Shown: positions 26,556 through 34,562, counted from the first letter of the stretch. The stretch: DNA of 64,000 nt from PALSA-1353 sp050012375 (GCA_050012375.1 JBEKHH010000002.1:98034-162033); one strand, 5' to 3'. Numbers and translations are program-made. The notes: a model not told the origin generated them from the letters alone.

Positions 26556-28327
26556 TATCGCTTGAATCCTCGCAGCGCCAGGGCCAACTCGGCGATGGGC
26601 GTTTGCCAATCACCAGTCTTCTTCTGTCGGAACAGACGCATGGTGGGATACCACGGCGTATCCGTCCGCTCGAGCATCCACCGAAAATCGCATTGAAACG
26701 GAATCAGCACCCACACCGGCTTGGCCAGGGCGCCGGCGAGGTGGGCCACCGACGTGTCAATCGTCACGACCAGATCCAAGTTCTGCACGAACGCGGCGGT
26801 GTCGGCGAAATCGTTGAGTTCGGCGCTGAAATCAGCCCAGTCCATCCCTTGCGGCGGGGCTTGACGCGAGTCATCCCCTTTTTGCAGGCTGAAGAATTTG
26901 AAGCCGGGCACTTCGGCCAAAGGCGCGAAAACGTCGATCGTTCGCGTTCGGTTGTCTGCGTTGGCGTAGCGGGTACCGGACCAGACCAGCCCGACGCGCG
27001 TCTTTGTTTCCGCGGCAAGTCGTTGTTTCCATCGTTGCACCCGATCCGCCGGCGCCGACAGATAGGGAACCTGGTTGGGAATATTCTCCAGCGTGATCCC
27101 CAGGACGTGCGGCAAGCTCTGAAGCGGAATCTGCCAGTCGAACGCGGGCAACGGCTGGCCGCGCGCAATCACGCGATCCAGACCTGTCATTCCCTCCAAC
27201 AGCGGAAGCAGCGCCGGCTGACATTCGAGAATCAATTTTGCTCCCCGCCGCGCCACCTGCGGCGCCAGCCGAATGAACTGGAGCGCATCGCCGAGCCCTC
27301 CCTCGGCGTGGAGCAGGATCGTCTTGCCGGAAGGATCCGAACCATCCCACTGGGGCTGGGGAAAGGCTCGTTTCAGACCCAGGTGCGGCATGTTCAGCCG
27401 CGCATCAAATTCCGCCCAACCCTCCTTCATGTGGCCCAATAGCAAAAGGACGCGTGCAAGATTCCAGCGGGCGATTGCCTTGCCGGGCTCAAGCGCCACG
27501 GCTTTACGATATTGCTTCAGCGCCTCCTGCCATCTTCCCTGCTCCTGCAAGAGGCTGCCCAAATTGTTGTAGCCAGCCGGCGAATTCGGGTCGATCTCTA
27601 TGGCGCGGCGGAAACACTCGATCGCTTCCTGTGGCCGCCCCAGGCGCGCCAGCGAGACGCCCTTGCTGCTGTACGCCCAGGCAAGACCCGGATTCAATTC
27701 CATCGTCTTGTTGAAAATCTCAATCGCCTCCTCGAGCCGCCCGCTTTCGCCTAGGGCAACGGCCAGGTCGTGCCAGTAATGGGCATTTGTCGGCTCGAGT
27801 CTTGCCGCCTCGCGATACGCGGGGATGGCCAGATCGTAGCGGTTCTTCTGAGAATAGCCCGACGCCAGGTTCAAGTGATATTGCCCGATATCCGGCCGCA
27901 GCCGAACGGCAGCGCTGGACGCGGCAATCGCCTCGTCGATTTGCCCCAAATGCCGGAGCAATCTACCTAGGTGATCGAACGCCGCCGCATTGCTTGGCTG
28001 CAACGCAACCACTTTCCGAAGACAAGTCGCCGCCTCAGTCACTTGGCCGGACTGAGTCAAGGCCCAACCCAGGTTCGCATAATATGCGGCCACGCTCGGC
28101 TTCAAGGCGATCGCCTGACGAATCAATTCGATGGCCGCGCCGTGTTGACCTCGTTGGATCAGAATCATGCCCAGCAGATGAAGGGAGTCCGCATGCCGCG
28201 GCTCCCGCGTCAGGATTTCTCGATACAACGCTTCCGCCTGATCCAGTTGGCCGGCCTGGTGAAGCCGCATGGCGGATTGAAGGGCCTGTTCGCTCATTGT
28301 GCAAAACCGGCAAAGCCACGCCCGCAT
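26555..28327 (-). CDS. TPR protein with GT9-like glycosyltransferase domain (array copy A, first)
   Basis: 590 residues from ATG 28327, which has a good ribosome-binding sequence (GAGGTGA, 7-8 nt before the ATG); ATG 28297 (MSEQALQSAM) matches the start of the paralogues better but lacks one. About eight TPRs (15-310). GT9-like domain with KTILLHAEGGLGDALQFIRL, RVGLVWSGTRYAN, FFSLQKGDDSRQ, DLVVTIDTSVAHLAGALAKP and TPWYPTMRLFRQ. First gene of the eight-gene minus-strand array, and the only one with its own leader (28328-28458) and clear Shine-Dalgarno sequence, so it may set expression of the whole run. Confidence 0.8.
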   Translation of the reverse strand: MRAWLCRFCTMSEQALQSAMRLHQAGQLDQAEALYREILTREPRHADSLHLLGMILIQRGQHGAAIELIRQAIALKPSVAAYYANLGWALTQSGQVTEAATCLRKVVALQPSNAAAFDHLGRLLRHLGQIDEAIAASSAAVRLRPDIGQYHLNLASGYSQKNRYDLAIPAYREAARLEPTNAHYWHDLAVALGESGRLEEAIEIFNKTMELNPGLAWAYSSKGVSLARLGRPQEAIECFRRAIEIDPNSPAGYNNLGSLLQEQGRWQEALKQYRKAVALEPGKAIARWNLARVLLLLGHMKEGWAEFDARLNMPHLGLKRAFPQPQWDGSDPSGKTILLHAEGGLGDALQFIRLAPQVARRGAKLILECQPALLPLLEGMTGLDRVIARGQPLPAFDWQIPLQSLPHVLGITLENIPNQVPYLSAPADRVQRWKQRLAAETKTRVGLVWSGTRYANADNRTRTIDVFAPLAEVPGFKFFSLQKGDDSRQAPPQGMDWADFSAELNDFADTAAFVQNLDLVVTIDTSVAHLAGALAKPVWVLIPFQCDFRWMLERTDTPWYPTMRLFRQKKTGDWQTPIAELALALRGFKR

Positions 28328-28458
28328 TGACGGCTCACCTCGGCCAAAATGGATTTGCCGGGAAGCCCGCGGTCGCTACGAGAAGTTTAGCTTGAAGGAT
28401 TTCCCGCAGAAAGGCCACAAAGCTGAGCTGCGCCAAGGGCCGGAGTTTTCGGATGTAA
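28328..28458 (-). promoter_or_regulatory. Leader/promoter region of the TPR-glycosyltransferase array
   Basis: 131 nt between the ligase gene stop and the first array gene; the only non-coding gap of the 14.4-kb run. It must hold the array promoter unless transcription enters from the ligase gene, which is on the same strand. I could not fix a convincing -35/-10 pair or riboswitch fold. A GAGGTGA ribosome-binding site sits at its downstream edge. Confidence 0.35.
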
Positions 28459-29889
28459 TCAACCCGTCCGGCTGCGACGATCGATGAAAACCCGCTGTTT
28501 GCGAAGTTCGCGGGAGTCTCCCAGGGTCTGGATTTCCTGAAGGCTGGCGATGCGCACGGTCGGGCAGACCTTCAACTCGCCGCGAAGTTTTTCGCGAATC
28601 GCCTCCAGCGCGCCGGCAACTTCACCGCGCCAAGCGACGACGACTTCGAGTTCGTCCGAAAGAGCGGTAGGGGCGGTGGCGATCATGATGTAATCGACGA
28701 CCTGATCGATGCCCTGCAATGCCCGCTGGACGGCCGCGGGGTAAACCATCGTCCCCTTGATCTTCATCGCCTGTTCCTTTCGCCCTAGGATCGGACCGAT
28801 GCGAGGCGTCCACAGTCCGCACTGGCATCGCTGGCGGGTCATGAACGTCAAGTCGCCGGTGGCGAATCGCACGAGCGGCATCGCCTGCACGCCGATCGTC
28901 GTGGCGACGAGCTGACCCTCCTGCCCATCGGGCAGGGGGTGTCCCGCGTCGTCGAGGATCTCCGCGTGCAAAAGCTGCGGATGTAAATGGCCGCCCTTGC
29001 CCGCGGCGCACTCGCACAGCGAAGAGGCCAGCTCCGTGTTTCCATAGGTGGAGAAAACTTGCGCGTTCCACTGGCGGGCGATGTGTGCCCCCAGCACGGT
29101 GAGGCCCCAATCCGATTGACGCACCGGCTCGCCGATGCAGATCAGTTTCCGCACCGTCGAAGCGGCCAGATTGAATCCCTGCTGAGCGGCATATTCCCCG
29201 ACGCGCTTGAGAAACGACGGGACCGAGATGATAGCCGTCGGCCGCAGCCGATCGATCATGCTCAGGAGCATGGCCGGCGAGCCGGCGCCGACGCGGATGA
29301 CGGTGACGCCCAGTCGGCGCAGGCCCTGGAAATAGGCCAGCCCGGCCATGAAGCATCTGTCCATCGTCACGGCCAGAACGACGATGTCCCCGCGGGTCAA
29401 ACCGACTCGGCTGAAGCAGAGAAATTCGTTGAACGCAAGTCGATCCAGGTCCGCCTCAGTAAGCGGGTACAGCGAAGGCACGCCCGTGGTTCCGCTGGTG
29501 GTGCACAGGTCCACGAAGCTTTCACGGCCGACGCACCAGAACTGCTCGTTGGACTGCGAGAGCTCCTGCTTGGTCGTCAAGGGCAGCAATTCCAGGCCGG
29601 ATGCGCCGCGAACCTCCGCCGCGCCGTCCAGCTTGCGCCGATAAAAAGGAGAATGCCGGCGCGCGTAGGCGACGGTCGCCGCCACGCCGGAATCCAAGAT
29701 CGCATTGATTTGCTGGGGTTTTAGATCGGGCTCGATGTCTCTTTCTTCACCCAAAGGGGTCACCGATTGGAATTCTATTGAGGCCTGCTCGGGGCCGCAA
29801 CATCCCGCCGCGCTAGAAAAGCGCGAATCGACCGGATAAGTTTCCCCTGCGGCGTTTGGCGCCCACGGGGCCGTTTTAGCCGATGCCAT
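28459..29889 (-). CDS. PaaK-like adenylate-forming ligase (aryl/acyl activation)
   Basis: 476 residues from ATG 29889; GTG 29763 is a serious alternative because the first ~40 residues look unconserved and the ATG overlaps the start of the divergent deacetylase gene. Phenylacetate-CoA-ligase-type ANL fold: P-loop CTTSGTTGVPSLYPLT, GLAYFQGLRRLGVTVIR, ISVPSFLKRVGEYA, STYGNTELASSLCE (acid/adenine motif), MPLVRFATGDLT, RCQCG then RIGPILGRKEQAMKIKG. It activates a carboxylic acid as an acyl-adenylate and probably loads it on CoA or an ACP. In this cluster an aromatic acid made by the ammonia-lyase would be the logical substrate; that is inference. Confidence 0.85.
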   Translation of the reverse strand: MASAKTAPWAPNAAGETYPVDSRFSSAAGCCGPEQASIEFQSVTPLGEERDIEPDLKPQQINAILDSGVAATVAYARRHSPFYRRKLDGAAEVRGASGLELLPLTTKQELSQSNEQFWCVGRESFVDLCTTSGTTGVPSLYPLTEADLDRLAFNEFLCFSRVGLTRGDIVVLAVTMDRCFMAGLAYFQGLRRLGVTVIRVGAGSPAMLLSMIDRLRPTAIISVPSFLKRVGEYAAQQGFNLAASTVRKLICIGEPVRQSDWGLTVLGAHIARQWNAQVFSTYGNTELASSLCECAAGKGGHLHPQLLHAEILDDAGHPLPDGQEGQLVATTIGVQAMPLVRFATGDLTFMTRQRCQCGLWTPRIGPILGRKEQAMKIKGTMVYPAAVQRALQGIDQVVDYIMIATAPTALSDELEVVVAWRGEVAGALEAIREKLRGELKVCPTVRIASLQEIQTLGDSRELRKQRVFIDRRSRTG

Positions 29890-30667
29890 GAGCCGATTCA
29901 CGCTGACAACCGTGCTGGCCTTCGCCGTCCTGACGGTAACTTCGCTGTCGCTCGGCGCTCCGACGCGAGATTGGGCCGTGGTGGTGGTGTGGGCCGTTTA
30001 TCTGACGGTCTGCGGCCTCGGCATGATGAGCATCCGCATGCAATTCTTTGGCCCGGCGGTCTGTCACGGCCTCGCGGGCGAGATGCGAGTCGCCCTGACT
30101 TTTGACGACGGACCCGATCCTAACGCGACGCCGAAACTGCTGGACCTCCTCAACAGCGAGAAAATCCCCGCCACCTTCTTTTGCATCGGGAAGAACGTCG
30201 AGGCCCATCCGCAGATTGCCGCCAGGATTGTCGCCGAAGGACACCTGCTCGAAAACCACACGTATCGCCACCCCTGGTGGATCAGTTGCCTGTTTGGGCG
30301 GAGACTGTCCGATGAGATGACGCGCGCGCAGCAGGCGATTCAAAAGGCCGCCGGAATCACGCCGCGCTACATGAGATCGCCGGCTGGGCTGACCAATCCC
30401 TTTTTTCCACGGATCCTGCGGCGACTGGGCCTAACCCTGGTCGGATGGGATGTCCGCACGTTCGACACGGCCGGGTCCGTTCAGAAAGCAATCGATCGAA
30501 TCAGTCGCCATGCACGCGACGGGAGCATCATTCTCCTGCACGACGGCGGGTCGTCCCAAGAGCGGATCGTGGAAATCGTCAGCGCCGCGATCAAGGATCT
30601 GCGCTCCCGAGGCTTTGGGTTCGAGCGATTGGATCGGCTGATCGATCAGCAGCCAGATAAAAGCTAG
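29888..30667 (+). CDS. Membrane-anchored polysaccharide deacetylase (CE4/NodB domain)
   Basis: 259 residues. Two N-terminal hydrophobic segments (FTLTTVLAFAVLTVTSLSLG and WAVVVVWAVYLTVCGLGMM) anchor the catalytic domain. NodB motifs: ALTFDDGPDP (catalytic base and metal Asp), HLLENHTYRHPW (metal His pair), RSPAGLTNP, VGWDVRTFDT and ILLHDGG. It removes N-acetyl or O-acyl groups from a glycan or glycolipid. The ATG overlaps the ATG of the divergent ligase gene by two bases (CATG). Its last ~100 nt are duplicated at 34.45 kb, next to the ammonia-lyase gene, suggesting the two genes were once neighbours. Confidence 0.88.
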   Translation: MSRFTLTTVLAFAVLTVTSLSLGAPTRDWAVVVVWAVYLTVCGLGMMSIRMQFFGPAVCHGLAGEMRVALTFDDGPDPNATPKLLDLLNSEKIPATFFCIGKNVEAHPQIAARIVAEGHLLENHTYRHPWWISCLFGRRLSDEMTRAQQAIQKAAGITPRYMRSPAGLTNPFFPRILRRLGLTLVGWDVRTFDTAGSVQKAIDRISRHARDGSIILLHDGGSSQERIVEIVSAAIKDLRSRGFGFERLDRLIDQQPDKS

Positions 30668-31061
30668 ATTTTGTCGTCGTTTGCCTTTGGGGCGTTCCCA
30701 GAATGCCTCAAATGCCCCCGAATATGTTTACTCTCCTGGGGCATCTCCCGGGATTGGATCGCTCGGTGAAGGATGGGAGAATCGAAGTCGGTGAACATGG
30801 GAACTCCTAGTTCTCTTTGATCTTGATGTAAAAAACCCGAACTACTCCATCCGTGTTCGGGCCCAACGGTTTGCTCCGGACATGTTCTATGTCAATGATT
30901 TTGTGGACCGCCTCCGAAAACACAACAAGGACGCGTTTGAGCGACTTTTTGGATGATCATGGCGGGAAACGGTGGATGTCACCGATGCCCACCTATCCTG
31001 GATGCCTTCGAATGCCTTTTTGTGTTCTCCTTGCATCCCTCATGAACGATGAATGTTCTTA
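30668..31061. other. Gene-free stretch with a coding relic
   Basis: 394 nt between the deacetylase and catalase stops. It includes the relic at 30795-30956 (separate entry). I see no RNA gene or clear terminator. It marks the left edge of the block that appears inserted into the biosynthetic cluster. Confidence 0.5.
30795..30956 (+). pseudogene. C-terminal coding relic, family unknown
   Basis: A 53-codon open stretch without a start codon reads LFDLDVKNPNYSIRVRAQRF, then APDMFYVNDFVDRLRKHNKD and AFERLFG before TGA. The mixed hydrophobic/charged pattern looks like the end of a real protein, not like antisense translation, and it is preceded by stops in the same frame. I cannot name the family. 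Probably a truncated gene end left by rearrangement. Confidence 0.35.
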
Positions 31062-32510
31062 TTACTTTGCCTTCCGAGCCAGGGCCGCGCGGACGCCTGC
31101 GGCATAATCCGGGTGTACTTTCGCGAAATGCCCAAGCTGACGTTCGATAATATGCTCCGGCACGCCCTGCATCGCCGCGGCGATGTTGGAGAAGAGCCTG
31201 GCCTTCTCACCCGGATCGAAGAGATTGAACAAGGCGCGGGGTTGAGAGTAATCGTCGTTGCCCTCGCGGTGGTTGTAGCGATCGGCATCACCCGAGATTT
31301 TCAGCGGAGGTTCAGCCAGATCGGGCCGTTCAACGGGGCCGTTGAATGAATTCGGCTCGTAATAGGCGTCGGGGTTGGGAAAGTTCGGGGTGAAGCGCAT
31401 CTGCCCGTCTTTGTGGTAATTGTGCACCGGGCATTTCGGCGCGTTGACCGGCAGGGCCTCGTAATGGGTTCCCAGCCGATGACGGTGCGCGTCGGCGTAA
31501 GAAAAAATCCGCGCCTGAAGCATCTTGTCCGGCGAGAAGCTGATCCCCGGAACGATGTTCGATGGGGAGAAGGCGGCTTGCTCGATGTCGGCAAAGTAAT
31601 TCTGCGGATTGCGATTCAACTCCATCAGGCCGACGTCGATCAGCGGGTAGTCGCGATGCGGCCAAACCTTCGTCAGGTCGAATGGATTGTAGGGCGTCTT
31701 CTCGGCGTCGGTCTCGGGCATGATCTGGATCTGGAGCCGCCATTTCGGATAGTCGCCTCGCTCGATCGAGAAGTAGAGGTCCTCCTGGGTTGACTCGCGG
31801 GTGCGGCCGACGACGGCTGCGGCCTCGGCGTTGGTCCAATGCTTGTGACCCTGCATAGTCTTGAAGTGGAATTTCACCCAGACCCGCTCGTTTTTGGCGT
31901 TGAGAAAGCTGTAGGTGTGGCTGCCGTAACCGTTGATGTGACGCACGCCGATCGGCAGACCGCGATCGGACATGAGGATCGTGACCTGATGGAGCGATTC
32001 TGGGGAGAGGGACCAGAAATCCCACATCGCCGTCGGCGAACGCAGGTTCGTCTTGGGGTGTCGCTTCTGAGTATGGATGAAATCCGGGAATTTGTAGGGG
32101 TCGCGGACGAAGAAGACGGGGGTGTTGTTGCCCACCAGGTCCCAGTTGCCTTCTTCGGTGTAGAACTTCAGCGCGAAACCGCGCACGTCCCGTTCGGCAT
32201 CGGCCGCGCCGGCCTCGCCTGCCACGGTCGAGAAGCGGGCGAGCATCTCCGTCTTCTTGCCCACTTGGGAGAAAATCCTGGCCTTGGTGAACCGGGTGAT
32301 GTCATGAGTCACGGTGAACGTGCCGAAGGCCCCCCAGCCCTTGGCGTGAATGGGTCGCTCGGCAATCCGCTCACGATTCTGGTGGGCCAGTTTTTCGAGC
32401 AGTTGATAGTCCTGCATCAGAAGCGGGCCTCGCGCGCCCGCGGTCAAGGAATTTTGATTGTCGGCAATGGGTGCGCCGGCGGAAGTTGTGAGGGTCGGCT
32501 TTTCGGGCAT
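31062..32510 (-). CDS. katA: Monofunctional haem catalase (clade 3, small-subunit)
   Basis: 482 residues from ATG 32510, preceded by AAGGAG 8 nt upstream. Converts H2O2 to water and oxygen. Active-site His in RPIHAKGWGAFG, Asn in DLVGNNTPVFFVRDP, haem-ligand Tyr in RIFSYADAHRHRLG. Length and lack of a C-terminal flavodoxin-like domain place it with the small-subunit enzymes. It lies in the block that separates the deacetylase from the ammonia-lyase and shows no functional link to the cluster. Upstream DNA is occupied by a GIY-YIG-like relic on the opposite strand. Confidence 0.96.
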   Translation of the reverse strand: MPEKPTLTTSAGAPIADNQNSLTAGARGPLLMQDYQLLEKLAHQNRERIAERPIHAKGWGAFGTFTVTHDITRFTKARIFSQVGKKTEMLARFSTVAGEAGAADAERDVRGFALKFYTEEGNWDLVGNNTPVFFVRDPYKFPDFIHTQKRHPKTNLRSPTAMWDFWSLSPESLHQVTILMSDRGLPIGVRHINGYGSHTYSFLNAKNERVWVKFHFKTMQGHKHWTNAEAAAVVGRTRESTQEDLYFSIERGDYPKWRLQIQIMPETDAEKTPYNPFDLTKVWPHRDYPLIDVGLMELNRNPQNYFADIEQAAFSPSNIVPGISFSPDKMLQARIFSYADAHRHRLGTHYEALPVNAPKCPVHNYHKDGQMRFTPNFPNPDAYYEPNSFNGPVERPDLAEPPLKISGDADRYNHREGNDDYSQPRALFNLFDPGEKARLFSNIAAAMQGVPEHIIERQLGHFAKVHPDYAAGVRAALARKAK

Positions 32511-32525
32511 AATGTGTTCTCCTTG

Positions 32526-32775
32526 GGCATTTACAGCATCCTCGACCCGCGTTCTGATGGCAAGCGCTACGTCATTGAAGTGGGCGAGTCCGAGGAGGTT
32601 CGCACCCGCGCTGAGAACCATGATCGCGGCGATTCCCGGGAGCGGATTCGTCAGGGCACTGTGACGGTGGCCGTCCTCCACACGCCGGGCATGAGCGGGG
32701 CGCAGCGACGGGCCATCGAATCCGCCCTGCGCGAGCAGTATTCCCCGGCGTATGGGGTTCGTTGCCCCGTTCAGG
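32526..32775 (+). pseudogene. GIY-YIG-like domain relic
   Basis: On the plus strand, just upstream of the catalase start, the frame reads GIYSILDPRSDG, RYVIEVGESEEVRTRAENHD, then RQGTVTVAVLHTPGMSGAQR and REQYSPAYGVRCPVQ. GIY...(11-12)...YVIEVGES resembles the GIY...YVG/YIG signature of GIY-YIG nucleases with following Arg-rich helix. No start codon or N-terminal part is present. Interpreted as a truncated gene; catalytic competence is unlikely. Confidence 0.5.
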
Positions 32776-33387
32776 TCACGCCAACTGCGATCGCAGAAGC
32801 TGAGAGAATAACACCCCGGTTAATCCCATTCCGATATCGATCAGCCCCCGGAATTTCCAGACGATTATCCGGACGCGAGCGGATCGTGTGGCGGCGCAAA
32901 CGGCCAACATGAGAAATCCGTTGGCGGCGAAGCCGAAGCCGATCGCCATCAGAAAATCCAGGCCCGGAGAGTTTGGTCCGGTGTTTTTGAAGGTCATGAT
33001 GTGGAGGGTAACGGCGCAGAGTGCGCCCGTGACAAAATGACCCAGCCACCACACGACAGCGAGCGGGCGGAACAGCAGTGGCCAAACTCGGCGTTCGCAC
33101 GCGGCCGTCAGGGCGAACGGGCGGCGGCGGCGGACGGCAATGTGAATCAGCCGGGCGGTGTACCAGAGGTCGAGAAATAGCCAGCCGATCGATCCGATAA
33201 CGATCATATTCCGTTCGACCTGCGTTTGGTTTTGCCAGTCGGACGCCTTACCGATTAGGCCGAATGTTCCCGATAGCGTGACCGTCGCGACGAAGACCAC
33301 GCCGATCCAGTCCTCGACCATCCCGACGGTACGAGCCAGGCGGAAACCCACCTTTTCAATCGATTGGGCGGCCGGATATACGGTCAT
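32776..33387 (-). CDS. Predicted four-helix integral membrane protein, unknown function
   Basis: 203 residues from ATG 33387; the longer frame from GTG 33480 begins inside a palindromic repeat and is less likely. Hydrophobic segments: IGVVFVATVTLSGTFGLIG, IVIGSIGWLFLDLWYTA, VVWWLGHFVTGALCAVTLH and FLMAIGFGFAANGFLMLAVC. A His/Trp-rich third helix could bind a cofactor, but no known motif is evident. Located between catalase and the exported carbonic anhydrase on the same strand. I do not recognise the family. Confidence 0.6.
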   Translation of the reverse strand: MTVYPAAQSIEKVGFRLARTVGMVEDWIGVVFVATVTLSGTFGLIGKASDWQNQTQVERNMIVIGSIGWLFLDLWYTARLIHIAVRRRRPFALTAACERRVWPLLFRPLAVVWWLGHFVTGALCAVTLHIMTFKNTGPNSPGLDFLMAIGFGFAANGFLMLAVCAATRSARVRIIVWKFRGLIDIGMGLTGVLFSQLLRSQLA

Positions 33388-33462
33388 AACCGGTTCATCG
33401 GCTGATTTGCCGCCGCGCTTTTCTGACAACCCCGTTCCGAGCAAGTCACTCCGCCGGGGAAA

Positions 33463-33511
33463 CCGATAAGGGGATATCACAAATATTAAGTCAGTGATGT
33501 TCCCCTATCCG
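33463..33511. repeat. REP-like imperfect palindrome, copy 1
   Basis: Starts CCGATAAGGGGATATCA and ends GTGATGTTCCCCTATCCG, arms imperfectly complementary around an AT-rich centre. The same element in the same orientation is at 34391-34439, so the two copies flank the carbonic anhydrase gene. The anhydrase TAG stop lies in the right arm. Confidence 0.7.
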
Positions 33512-34290
33512 CCTCCGCCATTCCAGTCAAAGAACGTCACTTGCCCCGTTGAAATGTCATGGATCGCGCCGACGATCTTGATCTGGCCCGTTTGCTCCAA
33601 CTCCCGCAGAATCGGGCTATCGGTGCGGAGCTTGGCGACGGTGCGACGGACGTTTGCCTCCGTAACCAGCAGCACAAACTTCTTGTTCTTCGAGGTTCGA
33701 TCGCCCTGAAAATCCTTCACGTCTTCGATCGCGGGTTGCAGCGCTTGGATTACGGTCGTCAGATTTCCCAGCTTCACGTCGTCGCACGCGCCTTTGATCG
33801 CCCCGCACTCCGTATGTCCCATCACCACGACCAGCTTGGCGCCGGCAACCTTCGTGGCGTATTCGAGGCTGCCCATGATGTCGGCCGGAGCGTAATTGCC
33901 CGCAACCCGAACGACGAACAGATCTCCGATGCCCTGATCGAATACGATCTCCGGCGACGAGCGCGAATCCATACAGGAGAGGACCGCGGCGAAGGGATAT
34001 TGGCCGGCGGCGGTCGCCTTGACCTGAGCGGGATAATCGCGCCGCAGGCTGTCGCCGCTGACGAATCGCCGATTGCCGTCCTTGAGGCGGGCGAGGGCCG
34101 CGTCCGGGGTGATGGCGCTTTGCTCGGATTTGTTGATCGTGGTCGAAACCGGCGGCGTCGCGACGCCGCTGGGCGCGCAACCGATCAATCCGGCGGTCAT
34201 CGCCAGCGCGAGCAGGGTTGACCTGATCGCTCCGCCAGGGATCGGAGGCCAGCCTTTCAATGGAATGCGTAAATCTGGAATGCGATTCAT
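33505..34290 (-). CDS. Exported beta-carbonic anhydrase lipoprotein
   Basis: 261 residues from ATG 34290 with CAGGAGA upstream as ribosome-binding site. A signal peptide ends in lipobox LIGC, so the enzyme should be lipid-anchored outside the cytoplasm, unusual for beta-class enzymes. Catalyses CO2 hydration. Zinc ligands: Cys in LSCMDSR, the Asp/Arg pair in the same motif, and His and Cys in GHTECGAIKG. VRVAGNYAPADIMGSLEYA is also family-typical. The gene is bracketed by two REP-like palindromes and sits in the inserted block. Confidence 0.92.
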   Translation of the reverse strand: MNRIPDLRIPLKGWPPIPGGAIRSTLLALAMTAGLIGCAPSGVATPPVSTTINKSEQSAITPDAALARLKDGNRRFVSGDSLRRDYPAQVKATAAGQYPFAAVLSCMDSRSSPEIVFDQGIGDLFVVRVAGNYAPADIMGSLEYATKVAGAKLVVVMGHTECGAIKGACDDVKLGNLTTVIQALQPAIEDVKDFQGDRTSKNKKFVLLVTEANVRRTVAKLRTDSPILRELEQTGQIKIVGAIHDISTGQVTFFDWNGGGG

Positions 34291-34390
34291 AATCAATCTC
34301 CTGCCTTGCCCAATGAGCCTGCGGGATTCGGCCTTAGCACGGTGGAAGAGAATAATATCATCGATTTTGGAGATCAATTCTGTCCGGAAA

Positions 34391-34439
34391 CCGATAAGGG
34401 GGCATCTTTGATATTCAGTCAGCGATGTCCTCCTATCCG
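34391..34439. repeat. REP-like imperfect palindrome, copy 2
   Basis: Starts CCGATAAGGGGGCATC and ends GCGATGTCCTCCTATCCG; similar over its length to 33463-33511. Immediately followed by the truncated copy of the deacetylase 3' end. Confidence 0.7.
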
Positions 34440-34444
34440 CCTCC

Positions 34445-34546
34445 GTCAAAAGAACGAATCGTGGAAATCGTTAGCGCCGCGATCAAGGATCCGCGACCCC
34501 GCGGCTTTGGATTTGAGCGATTGGATCGGCTGATCGACCAGGCTGC
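34445..34546 (+). pseudogene. Duplicated 3' end of the polysaccharide deacetylase gene
   Basis: About 100 nt match 30554-30653 with scattered substitutions. It translates as ERIVEIVSAAIKDPRPRGFG then FERLDRLIDQ, against ERIVEIVSAAIKDLRSRGFG in the intact gene. No start codon and no NodB motifs remain. It sits next to the convergent ammonia-lyase gene, as the intact gene end would if the 30.7-34.4 kb block were removed. Confidence 0.85.
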
Positions 34547-34562
34547 GGTTTCCCGGGAAAAG

